A DNA stretch of 64,000 bases from Actinomycetes bacterium (GCA_023404955.1 JAEXZY010000139.1:45554-109553); one strand, 5' to 3'. Shown: positions 55,031-63,841, counted from the stretch's first letter. Translations and numbers: made by a program. The notes: generated from the letters alone by a model not told the origin.

Positions 55031-56067
55031 GTACCGACGTCGACAGCAGCGCACAGCCGCCCGGCCCGTCGGCTGCGCCCACCGTCGCCTCGCCGATCAC
55101 CGGCGAGCCGGTGAAACTGTTCTCCCGGCAATGGATTACGGGCGTGCTTCTGCGCTACTCCATGGTGATCGTGGTGCTGCTGGTCATCGCCTACTTCAGC
55201 TACCGCAGCGCCCGCTTCTCCACGCCCGACAACCTGGTGACCATCCTGGTCGCCGCAGCGCCGTTCGCGCTGATCGCGCTGGGCCAGACGCTGGTGATCC
55301 TGACCGGGGGCATCGACCTGTCCGTGGGCAGCGTGATCGCGGTGTCGGCGATGTCGGCCGCGGCCACCGCGAAGGCCAATCCGGGGCAGGTCTGGATGAC
55401 CGTGCTGGTCGCCGTCCTGGTCGGCCTGGCCGTCGGCTGCGTGAACGGCTTCCTGGTCTCGCGCATCAACGTTCCACCGTTCATCGCCACACTGGGCACT
55501 CTGACGGCGGGCTCCGGTCTGGCGTACGTGATCGGTGGCGGAGCGCCGATCAACGGGCTGCCCGCCGAATTCGGCTCCATCGCCAACACGAAGATCCTGG
55601 GGCTGCAGATTCCGGTGCTGCTGATGATCATCGGCATCATCGCGCTCGCGATCATCATGAAGCGCACCACCTATGGGATGCGGGTGTACGCGGTGGGCGG
55701 TAACCGCAACGCCGCCGAGATCGCCGGTATCAACGCCAAAAACGTTTTGTTCAGCGTTTACGCGATCTCCGGTCTGCTGGCCGGGCTCTCGGGCGTCATG
55801 CTCGCCTCCCGCGTCATCTCCGGCCCGCCGAACCTGGGTCAGGGCTACGAACTCGACGCCATCGCAGCCGTCGTCATCGGCGGCGCCAGCCTGATGGGTG
55901 GCCGCGGCAGCATCTGGGGCACCGCCCTGGGCCTGTTCATGATCATGACCCTGAACAACGGCCTCGACATCCTCGTGGTGCCGGCCTACTGGCAGGACGT
56001 CATCAAGGGTGTGCTGATCGTCGCCGCGGTCGCGGTCGACGTCTGGTCCTCCAGGAGGCGTACCTGA
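55027..56067 (+). CDS. Sugar ABC importer permease, RbsC type
   Basis: This 346-residue membrane protein of the CUT2 family has about ten hydrophobic segments. It carries GGIDLSVGSVIAVSAM (~95-110), NGFLVSRINVPPFIATLGTL (~140-160) and YAVGGNRNAAEIAGINAK (~220-237, the cytoplasmic loop contacting the ATPase). A ~35-residue Ser/Pro-rich cytoplasmic N-terminus precedes the first helix. Co-translated with the ATPase. Confidence 0.93.
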   Translation: MSTDVDSSAQPPGPSAAPTVASPITGEPVKLFSRQWITGVLLRYSMVIVVLLVIAYFSYRSARFSTPDNLVTILVAAAPFALIALGQTLVILTGGIDLSVGSVIAVSAMSAAATAKANPGQVWMTVLVAVLVGLAVGCVNGFLVSRINVPPFIATLGTLTAGSGLAYVIGGGAPINGLPAEFGSIANTKILGLQIPVLLMIIGIIALAIIMKRTTYGMRVYAVGGNRNAAEIAGINAKNVLFSVYAISGLLAGLSGVMLASRVISGPPNLGQGYELDAIAAVVIGGASLMGGRGSIWGTALGLFMIMTLNNGLDILVVPAYWQDVIKGVLIVAAVAVDVWSSRRRT

Positions 56068-56131
56068 GGCGAGCCGAATCACCCATCTCTGCACCACGTT
56101 TCACTGTCGAAATCGAAAGAAGAGAGAACCC

Positions 56132-57181
56132 ATGAGATTGATCACCAAGATCGCGGCGATGGCCTCGGCGGGCGTCGTCGGTGCCGCGCTGACCGCGTGC
56201 GGCGCCGGAGACACCTCGTCGAACGCGGACACCAAGCGCATCGGTGTCACGGTGTACGACATGAGCTCGTTCATCACCGCGGGCAAAGAGGGCATGGAGG
56301 CCTACGCCAAGGACAACAACATCGAATTGGTCTGGAACTCCGCCAATCTCGACGTCTCCACGCAGGCCAGTCAGATCGACTCGATGGTCAATCAGGGCGT
56401 CGACGCGATCATCGTGGTGCCCATCCAGGCGGATTCGCTCGGCCCGCAGGTCGCCAGCGCCAAGGCCAAGGGCATCCCGCTGGTGGCCGTCAATGCCGCG
56501 CTGAACAACCCGGACGTCGCGGGCAGCGTTCAGCCCGACGACGTCAAAGCGGGTGAGCAGGAGATGCAGATGATGGCCGACCACCTCGGTGGCAAGGGCA
56601 ACATCGTGATCCTCCAGGGCCCGCTGGGGCAGTCCGGCGAGCTGGATCGCACCAAGGGCATCAACAACGTGCTGGCCAAGTACCCGGACATCAAGGTGCT
56701 GGCCAAGGACACGGCCAACTGGAAGCGCGACGAGGCCGTGAACAAGATGAAGAACTGGATCTCCGGCTTCGGCCCGCAGATCAACGCCGTGGTCTCCGAG
56801 AACGACGACATGGGTCTCGGCGCGCTGCAGGCGCTCAAGGAGTCCGGGCGCAACGACGTCCCGATCGTCGGCATCGACGGCATCGAGGACGGCCTCAACG
56901 CCGTCAAGAGCGGCGAGTTCATCGGCACCTCACTGCAGAACGGCACCGTGGAGCTCTCCGCGGGTCTCGCGGTGGCCAACGCGCTGGCCAAGAAGGAACA
57001 GGTCAACACGAAGCCGGTGTACATCATGCCGGCCATCACCAAGGACAACGTCGACGTCGCGATCGAGCACGTGGTGACCGACCGGCAGAAGTTCCTCGAC
57101 GGGCTCTCGGAGCTGACCACGTCGAACCTCAAGAGCGGCGACATCGCCTACGAGGGAATTCCGGGCCAGAAGCAGCCCTGA
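56132..57181 (+). CDS. Sugar-binding lipoprotein, RbsB type (periplasmic-binding-protein-like I)
   Basis: This 349-residue receptor has a lipoprotein signal with LTAC lipobox (Cys23). The mature part begins RIGVTVYDMSSFITAGKEGM and has the type I PBP motifs SQIDSMVNQGVDAIIVVP (~88-105), GNIVILQGPLGQSGE and NAVVSENDDMGLGALQAL (~228-245) for ligand contact and hinge. It delivers a sugar or polyol to the adjacent importer. A 64-bp gap with AGAAGAGAG before the ATG suggests strong separate translation. A hairpin follows the stop. Confidence 0.92.
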   Translation: MRLITKIAAMASAGVVGAALTACGAGDTSSNADTKRIGVTVYDMSSFITAGKEGMEAYAKDNNIELVWNSANLDVSTQASQIDSMVNQGVDAIIVVPIQADSLGPQVASAKAKGIPLVAVNAALNNPDVAGSVQPDDVKAGEQEMQMMADHLGGKGNIVILQGPLGQSGELDRTKGINNVLAKYPDIKVLAKDTANWKRDEAVNKMKNWISGFGPQINAVVSENDDMGLGALQALKESGRNDVPIVGIDGIEDGLNAVKSGEFIGTSLQNGTVELSAGLAVANALAKKEQVNTKPVYIMPAITKDNVDVAIEHVVTDRQKFLDGLSELTTSNLKSGDIAYEGIPGQKQP

Positions 57182-57197
57182 CGCACAACACGAAGCT

Positions 57198-57228
57198 GGG
57201 GCCGGTCGCACACTGTGCGGCCGGCCCC
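57198..57228. terminator. Bidirectional hairpin between convergent arms of the polyol locus
   Basis: A 15-bp arm GGGGCCGGTCGCACA pairs 14/15 (one G-U possible) with 57214-57228 around a single central base; ACAACA and TGTTGT outside extend it. It lies 16 bp after the binding-protein stop and 7 bp past the convergent aldolase stop, serving both. Confidence 0.8.
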
Positions 57229-57235
57229 TGTTGTG

Positions 57236-57886
57236 TCAGCCCTGGCCGGAGGCTTGCTGCCCGTAGCCGGACAGCAGCCTGCCGACCTCGGCGATCTCGG
57301 CCTGGTCGAGAACCCGCACCTGCGCGCCGGAGGCCATGGCCCGCAATTGCACGTCGCACACGTACTCGAGGTAGGGCACGAGGTTCAGCACCTTGGGGAG
57401 TGCCGCACCGACGAGGACGGCGCCGTGATTGCCCATCAGTGCCGCGTTGCGGTCCCGTAATGCAGCGCTGACGTTGTCAGCGAGCTGCTGGGTGCCGAAG
57501 GTGGCATACGGAGCGACGCGGACGGGACCGCCGAACAGCGCCGAGTAGTAGTGCGAGGCAGGGACTTCGTCGACGACGGTGGACAGCGCGGTCGATGCCG
57601 GGGCGTGGGTGTGCACGACGGCCGTGTGCTCGGAGGATCGGTACACCGCCAGGTGCAGGGCCAGCTCGCTGGACGGCGCGAGCACCGCGTCGACCGCGGC
57701 GCCGTCCAGGTCGTGGATGCCGACGTCGCGCGCCGACATCGCCTCGTAGTCAACCCCGCTGGGCGAGATGACGACGAGGTCGTCCACTCGCACGGACACG
57801 TTGCCGGCCGTGCCGACGACCAGGCCCGAGCGGCTGAGATACCGGCAGGCGTCGACGACCTGTTGCCGTTGCGCTTCGAATTTCAT
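57236..57886 (-). CDS. Class II aldolase/adducin-family sugar-phosphate aldolase
   Basis: This 216-residue zinc aldolase of the L-fuculose-1-phosphate/L-ribulose-5-phosphate-epimerase family has GTAGNVS (~25-31) for phosphate binding, catalytic Glu74 (SSELALH), and zinc ligands His92 and His94 (HTHAP) and His154 (GNHG), numbering nearly identical to FucA. It should split a ketose phosphate to dihydroxyacetone phosphate or a related C3 product plus an aldehyde. ATG at 57886 overlaps the dehydrogenase stop (ATGA). It is the last gene of the minus-strand arm and ends the proposed pathway. Confidence 0.9.
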   Translation of the reverse strand: MKFEAQRQQVVDACRYLSRSGLVVGTAGNVSVRVDDLVVISPSGVDYEAMSARDVGIHDLDGAAVDAVLAPSSELALHLAVYRSSEHTAVVHTHAPASTALSTVVDEVPASHYYSALFGGPVRVAPYATFGTQQLADNVSAALRDRNAALMGNHGAVLVGAALPKVLNLVPYLEYVCDVQLRAMASGAQVRVLDQAEIAEVGRLLSGYGQQASGQG

Positions 57887-58920
57887 GGTTCCAGAATGTA
57901 TTTCGAGCCCCGGCCGGCGGCCATGTCCTCCAGGCTGGGTACCAGCTCGGAGAGCGGTCGGCGCTCGGTCACCAGCATCGAGCCGTCCACCTTGCGGCTG
58001 GACAGCAGCTCGACGGCGGTGCGTACGTAGTTCGGAGTGTGGTGGAAGACGCCTTTGAGCGTGTACTCCTCGTAGTGCATGGCGCTGGAGTCGACGGAAA
58101 ACGCTGCGCCGGCGGGTGTTCCGCCGAACAGCACAGCCGTCGCGCCGGGACGCAACGTGCGCACGGTCTGCTCCCACACCTGCGGCAGTCCGACCGCTTC
58201 GATGCCGACGTCGGCACCGCGGCCGTGCGGGGTGCGTCGTTTGATCAGCGCGACGCGGTCTTCGAAGTCGGCCACCTCGGACAGGTCGATGGTGTCGACG
58301 GCGCCGGCCCGGACCGCCTGTTCCAACCGCCACGGCGACTGGTCGACCGAGATCACGTTGGCGCCGCGCAGGGTGGCCAGCCGCACGAACATCAGGCCGA
58401 TCGGCCCGGCCCCGTGCACGACGACGGTGTCACCGAGCTCGATGCCCGTCTCGGCCATACCGTGCACCACCGTGGCCAACGGCTCGAGTGGTGCGGCGTC
58501 GGCGAAGTCCAGGTCGTCGGGCAGCGTGTAGGTGTTGCGGGCCACGATCGCGGCGGGGATCACCACCTCTTCGGCGAACGCGCCGTTGAGGAATTCGAGG
58601 TTCTCGCAGAGGCTTTCGCGATGGCGGATACACGCCCAGCAGTAGCCGCACGGCACGGTGTTGGCGGCGGTGACACGGTCGCCGACGGCAAACGTGTCGA
58701 CGCCGTCACCGACGGCGGTGACGACCCCGGCGAATTCGTGGCCGAACCGGGACGGCAGGGTGGGGAACAGCTTGGGGTGGCCGCGCCGGTAGGACTTCAG
58801 GTCGGTACCGCACGTCGCGGCGGCGCGCACCTCGACGAGGATCTCGCCCGGCGCGGGCTCGGTGGAGCCGATGTCCTCCAACCGTAACTCGCCGGGACCG
58901 TAGAACATGGCGGCTCTCAC
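57883..58920 (-). CDS. Zinc-dependent alcohol dehydrogenase of the polyol locus
   Basis: This 345-residue MDR enzyme has Cys37 and His61-Glu62 as catalytic-zinc ligands and C91, C94, C97, C105 as structural-zinc ligands (CGYCWAC). NAD fold near 175 (VVHGAGPIGLM). It resembles L-threonine/L-iditol-type dehydrogenases and may act on a different polyol, or at the opposite carbon, from the enzyme at 52.4 kb. The GTG has AGGAG 8 nt upstream and overlaps the kinase stop (GTGA). Confidence 0.9.
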   Translation of the reverse strand: MRAAMFYGPGELRLEDIGSTEPAPGEILVEVRAAATCGTDLKSYRRGHPKLFPTLPSRFGHEFAGVVTAVGDGVDTFAVGDRVTAANTVPCGYCWACIRHRESLCENLEFLNGAFAEEVVIPAAIVARNTYTLPDDLDFADAAPLEPLATVVHGMAETGIELGDTVVVHGAGPIGLMFVRLATLRGANVISVDQSPWRLEQAVRAGAVDTIDLSEVADFEDRVALIKRRTPHGRGADVGIEAVGLPQVWEQTVRTLRPGATAVLFGGTPAGAAFSVDSSAMHYEEYTLKGVFHHTPNYVRTAVELLSSRKVDGSMLVTERRPLSELVPSLEDMAAGRGSKYILEP

Positions 58921-60473
58921 GGTGACTTCTCCTTCGACAGTGCCGTTTCGTGCAGGGATGTTTCGTGCAGGGGTGTTTCGTGCAGGGTGTGCAACAGGTC
59001 GCGGGTTTGCGCGTAGACCCGCTCGTAGAGCACGCGCAGCTGTCGGTAGGCCGCGGCTGCGTCGGCGCGCGGAGTCACGACGGCGTCGGTGGTGCTGACC
59101 GCAGCCGCAGCGGCGGGCAGCGTGTCGTAGGCGCCGGCCGCGGTCAGCGCGATCGCGGCCGCGCCGAGCGCGCTCACCTCCCCGGTGGCGCACACCTCCA
59201 GCGGCCGGTCGAACACGTCGGCGAGAATCTGCGTCCACAGCGCGCTGCGGGCTCCCCCTCCCGTCGCGCGGATCACCTCCACCCGCTCACCGCGCGCGGC
59301 TTCGAGTCCGTCGAGCTGCAAGCGTAATTCGAGCGCGATGCCTTCCAGCAGCGACCGGTAGAAGTGGGCCCGGGTGTGACATCCCTGCCAGCCCAACGTC
59401 ACTCCCGAGGCCTGCCCGTCCCAGTGCGGGGTCTGCGCGCCGTTCCAGTACGGCAGCGTCACCAGCCGTTCGCTGCCGATCGGCAGTTGCCCGGCCGCTC
59501 GCTCCAGCGCCGGGTCGGGCGCGCCGGCCAGACCGGGATCACCGAACTCGCGCCGGAACCAGGTCGACAGGTAGGTGCCCGACGAGCTGAACGTCTCCAC
59601 GGTGGACTGTCCGGGCATCGCCGAAATCATCGATCGGTACGCGCGTGCAGGAACGTAGGACTTCGTCTCGCTGCCGATGACCACCGCCGTCCCGAGCACC
59701 AGGTAGGCCGCGCCCGGATCGGTAACGCCCAACCCGATTCCGCCGGCTTGGCCGTCGCCGGTGCCCGCGACGACGGCGACGTCGTGACCGACGCCCCACG
59801 CATCGGCGATCTCGCGGCGCAGGCTCGCGATCGTGGTTCCGCTGGTGACGAGTTCGGGCAGCTGGTGTCGGCGCAGTCCGGCGAGATCGAGCAGCTCGTC
59901 GCTGTATTCGCCGGTGCTCTGGTCGATCACGGCCAGCGGGTCGACCGAGGCGGTGCTCGACACCCACCGGCCGGTCATCGTGTGCACCAGGTAGGTGTGC
60001 ACGTCGGCGATGCGGTGACAGCGCGCCATCGTGTCGGGCTCGTGGTCACGCAGCCACAGGAGTTTGTAGAGCCCCGGGGTGATGTCGGCGGGCTTGCCCG
60101 AGAGGAGTTCCACGCGCTCGGTGCCATACGCACGAACCTCGGCCTCGGCTCGGCCGTCCAACCACAGGATCGCCGGCCGTATCGGTGTGCCGTCGCCGTC
60201 GAGGCAGACGAAGCTCTCCCGCTGATGGGTCACGCAGACCGCGGCGATCGCGCTCCGATCCGAAACATCCTGCAGCGCAAGCCGGATGGCGGCATCGGTC
60301 GCGGCCCACCACTGCGCGGCGTCCTGCTCGAACCAGTGCGGAACCGGGCTTCGGGTGTCCAGCGCCCGGCTGCCGGAACCCACGACCCGACCCGTGGCAT
60401 CGACGACGATCGCCTTCGCCGCGGTGGTCGAGCAGTCGACCGCGATCACGAGCGGTGCCGTCACGGCGCTCAC
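58917..60473 (-). CDS. FGGY-family carbohydrate kinase with a repeated C-terminal tail
   Basis: This 518-residue sugar kinase has VDCSTTAAKA (~12-21) for the phosphate loop, THQRESFVCLD (~82-92), catalytic Asp in GTGDGQAGG (~240) and GGGARSALWTQI (~405) for the adenine site. It is close to xylulokinase- and related ketose kinases and would phosphorylate the ketose made by the dehydrogenases. The extreme C-terminus is unusual: LHETPLHETSLHET, encoded by three 15-bp direct repeats, before ALSKEKSP. GTG start, overlapping the DeoR stop as GTGA. Confidence 0.9.
   Translation of the reverse strand: MSAVTAPLVIAVDCSTTAAKAIVVDATGRVVGSGSRALDTRSPVPHWFEQDAAQWWAATDAAIRLALQDVSDRSAIAAVCVTHQRESFVCLDGDGTPIRPAILWLDGRAEAEVRAYGTERVELLSGKPADITPGLYKLLWLRDHEPDTMARCHRIADVHTYLVHTMTGRWVSSTASVDPLAVIDQSTGEYSDELLDLAGLRRHQLPELVTSGTTIASLRREIADAWGVGHDVAVVAGTGDGQAGGIGLGVTDPGAAYLVLGTAVVIGSETKSYVPARAYRSMISAMPGQSTVETFSSSGTYLSTWFRREFGDPGLAGAPDPALERAAGQLPIGSERLVTLPYWNGAQTPHWDGQASGVTLGWQGCHTRAHFYRSLLEGIALELRLQLDGLEAARGERVEVIRATGGGARSALWTQILADVFDRPLEVCATGEVSALGAAAIALTAAGAYDTLPAAAAAVSTTDAVVTPRADAAAAYRQLRVLYERVYAQTRDLLHTLHETPLHETSLHETALSKEKSP
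58945..58989. repeat. Three tandem 15-bp repeats inside the kinase gene
   Basis: The unit GTTTCGTGCAGGGAT (plus strand) occurs at 58945-58959, 58960-58974 and 58975-58989 with one or two changes, encoding LHETx on the minus strand. The period is a multiple of three, so copy changes keep the frame. Confidence 0.85.
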
Positions 60474-61270
60474 GATTCGGCCACCAGGACGTTGGCTCCG
60501 GAGTCCTCGAGGCGGCGGTGCTCGTCGGGGTCGATGCCGTCATCGACGACGACGACGTCGAAGTTGCTCAGATCGCAGATGCGGTGAATGGCGCGGCGGT
60601 CGACCTTGCTGTGGTCGATCAGCAGCACCCGCAGCTCCGCGCTGTCCATGAAGGCCCGCTTGAGTTGTGCTGCGGCACTGGAGGGGTGGAAGCACATGCC
60701 GCGCGAGATTGCCGGCACCGACATGAACAGCACGTCGTAGTGCACGTCGTGGAGCGCCTGGATGGCTTGGGGTCCGAGGAATGAGGAGAACTCGGGGACG
60801 AAGTCGCCGCCGAGGGCGTTCAGACGCACCCGCGGATCGGTCGAGAGGTCGTTGATGGCCGGCAAGAAGTTGGTGATCACCGTGAGCGGCAGGTGAGAGG
60901 TGAGCAGCGGCACCACGTGCAGGGCGGTGGTGCTGTCGTCGAGGGCGACCGCGGTCATGTCGATGCGGTCGGTCGCCCACGCCACACCGGCTCTGGCGAC
61001 AGCTTGCTTCTCGGCGAGGTTGAGCACGCGACGCAGGTCGATGTTGCGTTCGAATGCCTCGGTGGGCGGCGCCTCGGCACCCGAACGCACCTTGCGCAGC
61101 AGTCCCACCTGGTGGAGGTGGTCGAGATCGCGGTGAATGGTCATGGTGCTGACACCGAAGTGATGGGCGAGTTCGTCGATCCGGGCGGTGCCCTTGGCGC
61201 GGACGAACTGCGCGATCTCGGTGCGGCGAGCGGCGTTGGCGCTGACGCGTAGTGGCGGGGTGGACGTCAC
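60470..61270 (-). CDS. DeoR/GlpR-family transcriptional regulator
   Basis: This 266-residue regulator has the N-terminal DeoR helix-turn-helix (~28-50, ELAHHFGVSTMTIHRDLDHL) and the sugar-phosphate-sensing domain with ALDDSTTALHVVPLL and NALGGDFVPEFSSFLG. It heads the kinase/dehydrogenase/aldolase operon and probably represses it until a sugar phosphate appears. GTG 61270 stands behind AAGGAGG with a 4-nt spacer. The 84-bp region upstream contains an unusually AT-rich patch (61308-61323) with repeated ACAA/AACA sequence, where its operator may lie. Confidence 0.88.
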   Translation of the reverse strand: MTSTPPLRVSANAARRTEIAQFVRAKGTARIDELAHHFGVSTMTIHRDLDHLHQVGLLRKVRSGAEAPPTEAFERNIDLRRVLNLAEKQAVARAGVAWATDRIDMTAVALDDSTTALHVVPLLTSHLPLTVITNFLPAINDLSTDPRVRLNALGGDFVPEFSSFLGPQAIQALHDVHYDVLFMSVPAISRGMCFHPSSAAAQLKRAFMDSAELRVLLIDHSKVDRRAIHRICDLSNFDVVVVDDGIDPDEHRRLEDSGANVLVAES

Positions 61271-61354
61271 CGCTCCTCCTTGCGCACTACAACTTCTCAC
61301 CGAACGTCACAAAACTAACAACATCGGTGTGAAGATGGCAAGGACGCGGTCGCG

Positions 61355-61810
61355 TCAGTTCGGCAGCTGGTAATCCATGGGTTGGCCATCGCCGGACGCG
61401 GCACCACGGTCGGCGATCGCCGTCGCCACCGGCGCCCCGTTGCGGACGACGCCGACCACGACGACGTCCTGCGCGGGACGGAACGCCGTCGCTCCCGGCC
61501 CGTGGATCTGCGCGGTGTCGGGTGTGATCGAGAACGTGGTGGTCCGCCCGGCGGCATCGGCAGTGGTCAGCGACGTCGGTGATACCGCCGTCACCTGACC
61601 GGCGCGCCGGAAGTCCTGGACAGCCGGGGCGGAGGACGGCGGCGGCGTCGTGACCGTCATCGTTCGAGGCCCGCCCTCGTGATCGACCACGGCCAGCAAC
61701 CAGCCCGCCATGCCTGCGGCCACGACCGCCGACGCCAGCCCCCACCGGGGACCGGCGTGCGCCGGTGCCGGTGCGAGGCGGTGCCTGCCGTGTAGGTGTG
61801 TGGTGGCCAT
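61355..61810 (-). CDS. Small membrane-anchored or secreted protein of unknown function
   Basis: This 151-residue protein has a Pro/His-rich N-terminus (MATTHLHGRHRLAPAPAH), one hydrophobic segment at ~24-43, then a Thr/Ser/Pro linker. A compact ~75-residue C-terminal domain of beta strands (GQVTAVSPTSLTTADAAG, DVVVVGVVRNG) is OB-like, reminiscent of DUF5666 domains. Orientation suggests the domain is outside the cell. No function is assigned. Convergence with nothing; it lies between the DeoR promoter and the NUDIX gene. Confidence 0.65.
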   Translation of the reverse strand: MATTHLHGRHRLAPAPAHAGPRWGLASAVVAAGMAGWLLAVVDHEGGPRTMTVTTPPPSSAPAVQDFRRAGQVTAVSPTSLTTADAAGRTTTFSITPDTAQIHGPGATAFRPAQDVVVVGVVRNGAPVATAIADRGAASGDGQPMDYQLPN

Positions 61811-61858
61811 CGTGCGCTGGCTACCCGGCGCGCTGCCGGCAGAAACACCGGTGGCCCG

Positions 61859-62575
61859 TCAGCGCCAGGCGAACACCGGCTGCTCGAGTTGGTCCACCGG
61901 GTCGGCACGCCCTTCCAGTCCGAGCCATCGCAACTGCAGCAGCACGGCGCCCGTCGGCGCGTGGATCAAGTCGTTGCCCAACGGGATCTGCACGACGGGC
62001 CGCGGGCTCTCCGGGATCGTGATGAACCGCGGCGAGTCCGCCCGCAGCAGTTGGTGCAGTCCCACCCGGTACACCGCGACGACCTCGTCGGGGGACGGCC
62101 GCAGGTCCAGCCGGCCGCCACCCCAGACCACGACCGGGGTGATGACGTACCCGGAGCGGGTCGGATAGTCGTCGAGCAGGCCGAGTACCGCACCTTCAGG
62201 CAGCGAGACACCGACCTCCTCGTCGAGTTCACGAAGCGCCGCGTCGACGGCACTCTCCCCGGGGTCCAGCCGGCCGCCGGGCAGCGCCCACTGCGCACTG
62301 TGAGTGGAAAGCCGTGACGCTCTGCGGCACAACAGAAACGACGCACCACCGGACACGTTCACCATGCGGCCGTCCAGATTTTCGGGCATCGGCCTGCCCG
62401 CGATCCAGTCGTCCACCGGGGCAGGATCGACCCGGTCCTCCCCGAGCACGGAGTCGACCAGCACCACCGCGACGGCCGCGCGGCGTTTGGCCGGATCGGA
62501 GACCGTGCGCCGCTGATGCGCGGCCACGTTGTCTCTGATGTGGTCGCGCAGCGCCTCGTCGTAGACCAGAGTCAC
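61859..62575 (-). CDS. NUDIX hydrolase
   Basis: This 238-residue pyrophosphohydrolase of the CoA-diphosphatase/NUDT7-like size class has a complete Nudix box at 101-123 (Gly101, Glu107, Arg115-Glu116, Glu119-Glu120, Gly122), the Mg2+-binding loop-helix-loop. It could hydrolyse CoA, NAD(H), ADP-ribose or a nucleotide sugar; substrate is unknown. The GTG start follows a TAGTGT -10 with a 6-nt spacer, so it is leaderless. It ends 48 bp before the next minus-strand gene. Confidence 0.9.
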   Translation of the reverse strand: MTLVYDEALRDHIRDNVAAHQRRTVSDPAKRRAAVAVVLVDSVLGEDRVDPAPVDDWIAGRPMPENLDGRMVNVSGGASFLLCRRASRLSTHSAQWALPGGRLDPGESAVDAALRELDEEVGVSLPEGAVLGLLDDYPTRSGYVITPVVVWGGGRLDLRPSPDEVVAVYRVGLHQLLRADSPRFITIPESPRPVVQIPLGNDLIHAPTGAVLLQLRWLGLEGRADPVDQLEQPVFAWR

Positions 62576-62581
62576 CGCTCG

Positions 62582-62587
62582 ACACTA
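62582..62587 (-). promoter_or_regulatory. -10 hexamer TAGTGT of the NUDIX gene
   Basis: TAGTGT is followed by six bases and GTG 62575 on the minus strand, the leaderless pattern. It lies within the 27-bp gap after the ketosynthase-like gene's stop. Confidence 0.55.
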
Positions 62588-62602
62588 TCGCCGTCGTGCG
62601 AG

Positions 62603-63841
62603 CTACCTCCCGAACACCAACGACACGTTGTGCCCGCCGAACCCCAGCGTGTTCGAGATGGCGTAGCGGTAGTCGCCGGATCGACGCTCGCCGGCCACCA
62701 CGTCCAAGTCGATGTCGGGGTCGGGGGTTTCGTAGTTGAGCGTCGGTGCCAGCACCCCGTCGCGCAGCGACTGCACGGTCAGCGCGGCGGCCACCGCACC
62801 CGAGGCGCCCATGGAGTGGCCGAGCGCGGCTTTCGGCGCGGTGACGGCGGGTCGGTGCGCCCCCAGCACCGTGTGCAGCGCGCGGGCTTCCGCGAGATCA
62901 CCGACTCGCGTGCCCGCCGCGTGGGCGATCACCGCGTCCACCTCGTCGGGTTGCACCGCGGCGAGCTGCAGCGCGCGGCCCAGCGCCGCGGCGGCCAGTC
63001 GACCGTCTGGGTCTGGCTCGACGAGGTCGACCGTGTCCGAGGTGGTGCCAACCCCCAGCAGTCGGCCCAGGATCGTCGCGCCTCGTGCCGTCGCATGCTC
63101 CTCGGTCTCCAGCAGCAGCAACGCGCCACCCTCGCCGAACACCATGCCGTCGCGGTTCTTCTCGAACGGGCGGCACGCGCCCACCGGGTCGTCGTTGCGC
63201 CGCGACAGCAGACCCATGTTGTCGAAGGCCGCGATGGGGATCGGTTCTATCCGCTGCTCCACCCCACCGCAGATCGCGACATCGGCTTCACCCAGCGTGA
63301 TCAGCCGCCACGCCTCGGCGATGGCCGCAGCCCCGGACGCGTCCCCGCTGGTGGGCGCGATGACGCCGGCCTTGGCTTGCCGGTCCAGACCCACAGCGGC
63401 GGCCGGCGCGTTGGGCATGTGCATCTGCACCGCCAGCGGAGAGATCGCGCGCAATCCGCGGGACTTGAACTCCTCGTAGCCCGTCCACAGATCCATCGTC
63501 GACCCGTAGGCGTGGCTCACCGACACCAGCAGGCGCCGGGTGTCGACCTCGGGTGCACCGGCGGCGTCCCAGAGCCGGCGGTTAAGCAGCAGTGCCATCT
63601 TCTGCGTGTACGACAGGCGCCGGATCTCCACCCGGCTGAGCTGGGGGTCGAGCTCTTCCCGTATCAGCCCGCCGATGGTCACCGGCAGCGGGAACTCGTC
63701 GATGAGGCGGTCCTCGATGGACCCGATCCCGCTCTTGCCGTTGAGCAGCGCGGTCCACGATTCCTCGGCGTCGGCGGCCAGCGCCGTGGTCGCCGCCAAT
63801 GCTGTCACCACGACGGCCGGCCGGTCAGCTGTGGCAGTCAT
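62603..63841 (-). CDS. KasA/KasB-like beta-ketoacyl-ACP synthase lacking the catalytic cysteine
   Basis: This 412-residue thiolase-fold protein aligns by eye with mycobacterial KasA/KasB along its length (FFGEGGALLLLETEEHA-like core, GLGHSMGASG region, FGFGGHNVSLVF end). The active-site His307 (IAHAAGT), Lys337 and His342 (KAALGHS) are present. Where KasA has Ser-Ala-Cys-Ser-Ser-Gly, this reads SGDASG, with Asp167 at the nucleophile position. It therefore cannot form the normal acyl-Cys intermediate and may be a partner subunit (compare chain-length factors), a decarboxylase or a regulator. AGAGGAA lies upstream of ATG 63841. No other FAS-II gene is adjacent within the window. Confidence 0.87.
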   Translation of the reverse strand: MTATADRPAVVVTALAATTALAADAEESWTALLNGKSGIGSIEDRLIDEFPLPVTIGGLIREELDPQLSRVEIRRLSYTQKMALLLNRRLWDAAGAPEVDTRRLLVSVSHAYGSTMDLWTGYEEFKSRGLRAISPLAVQMHMPNAPAAAVGLDRQAKAGVIAPTSGDASGAAAIAEAWRLITLGEADVAICGGVEQRIEPIPIAAFDNMGLLSRRNDDPVGACRPFEKNRDGMVFGEGGALLLLETEEHATARGATILGRLLGVGTTSDTVDLVEPDPDGRLAAAALGRALQLAAVQPDEVDAVIAHAAGTRVGDLAEARALHTVLGAHRPAVTAPKAALGHSMGASGAVAAALTVQSLRDGVLAPTLNYETPDPDIDLDVVAGERRSGDYRYAISNTLGFGGHNVSLVFGR

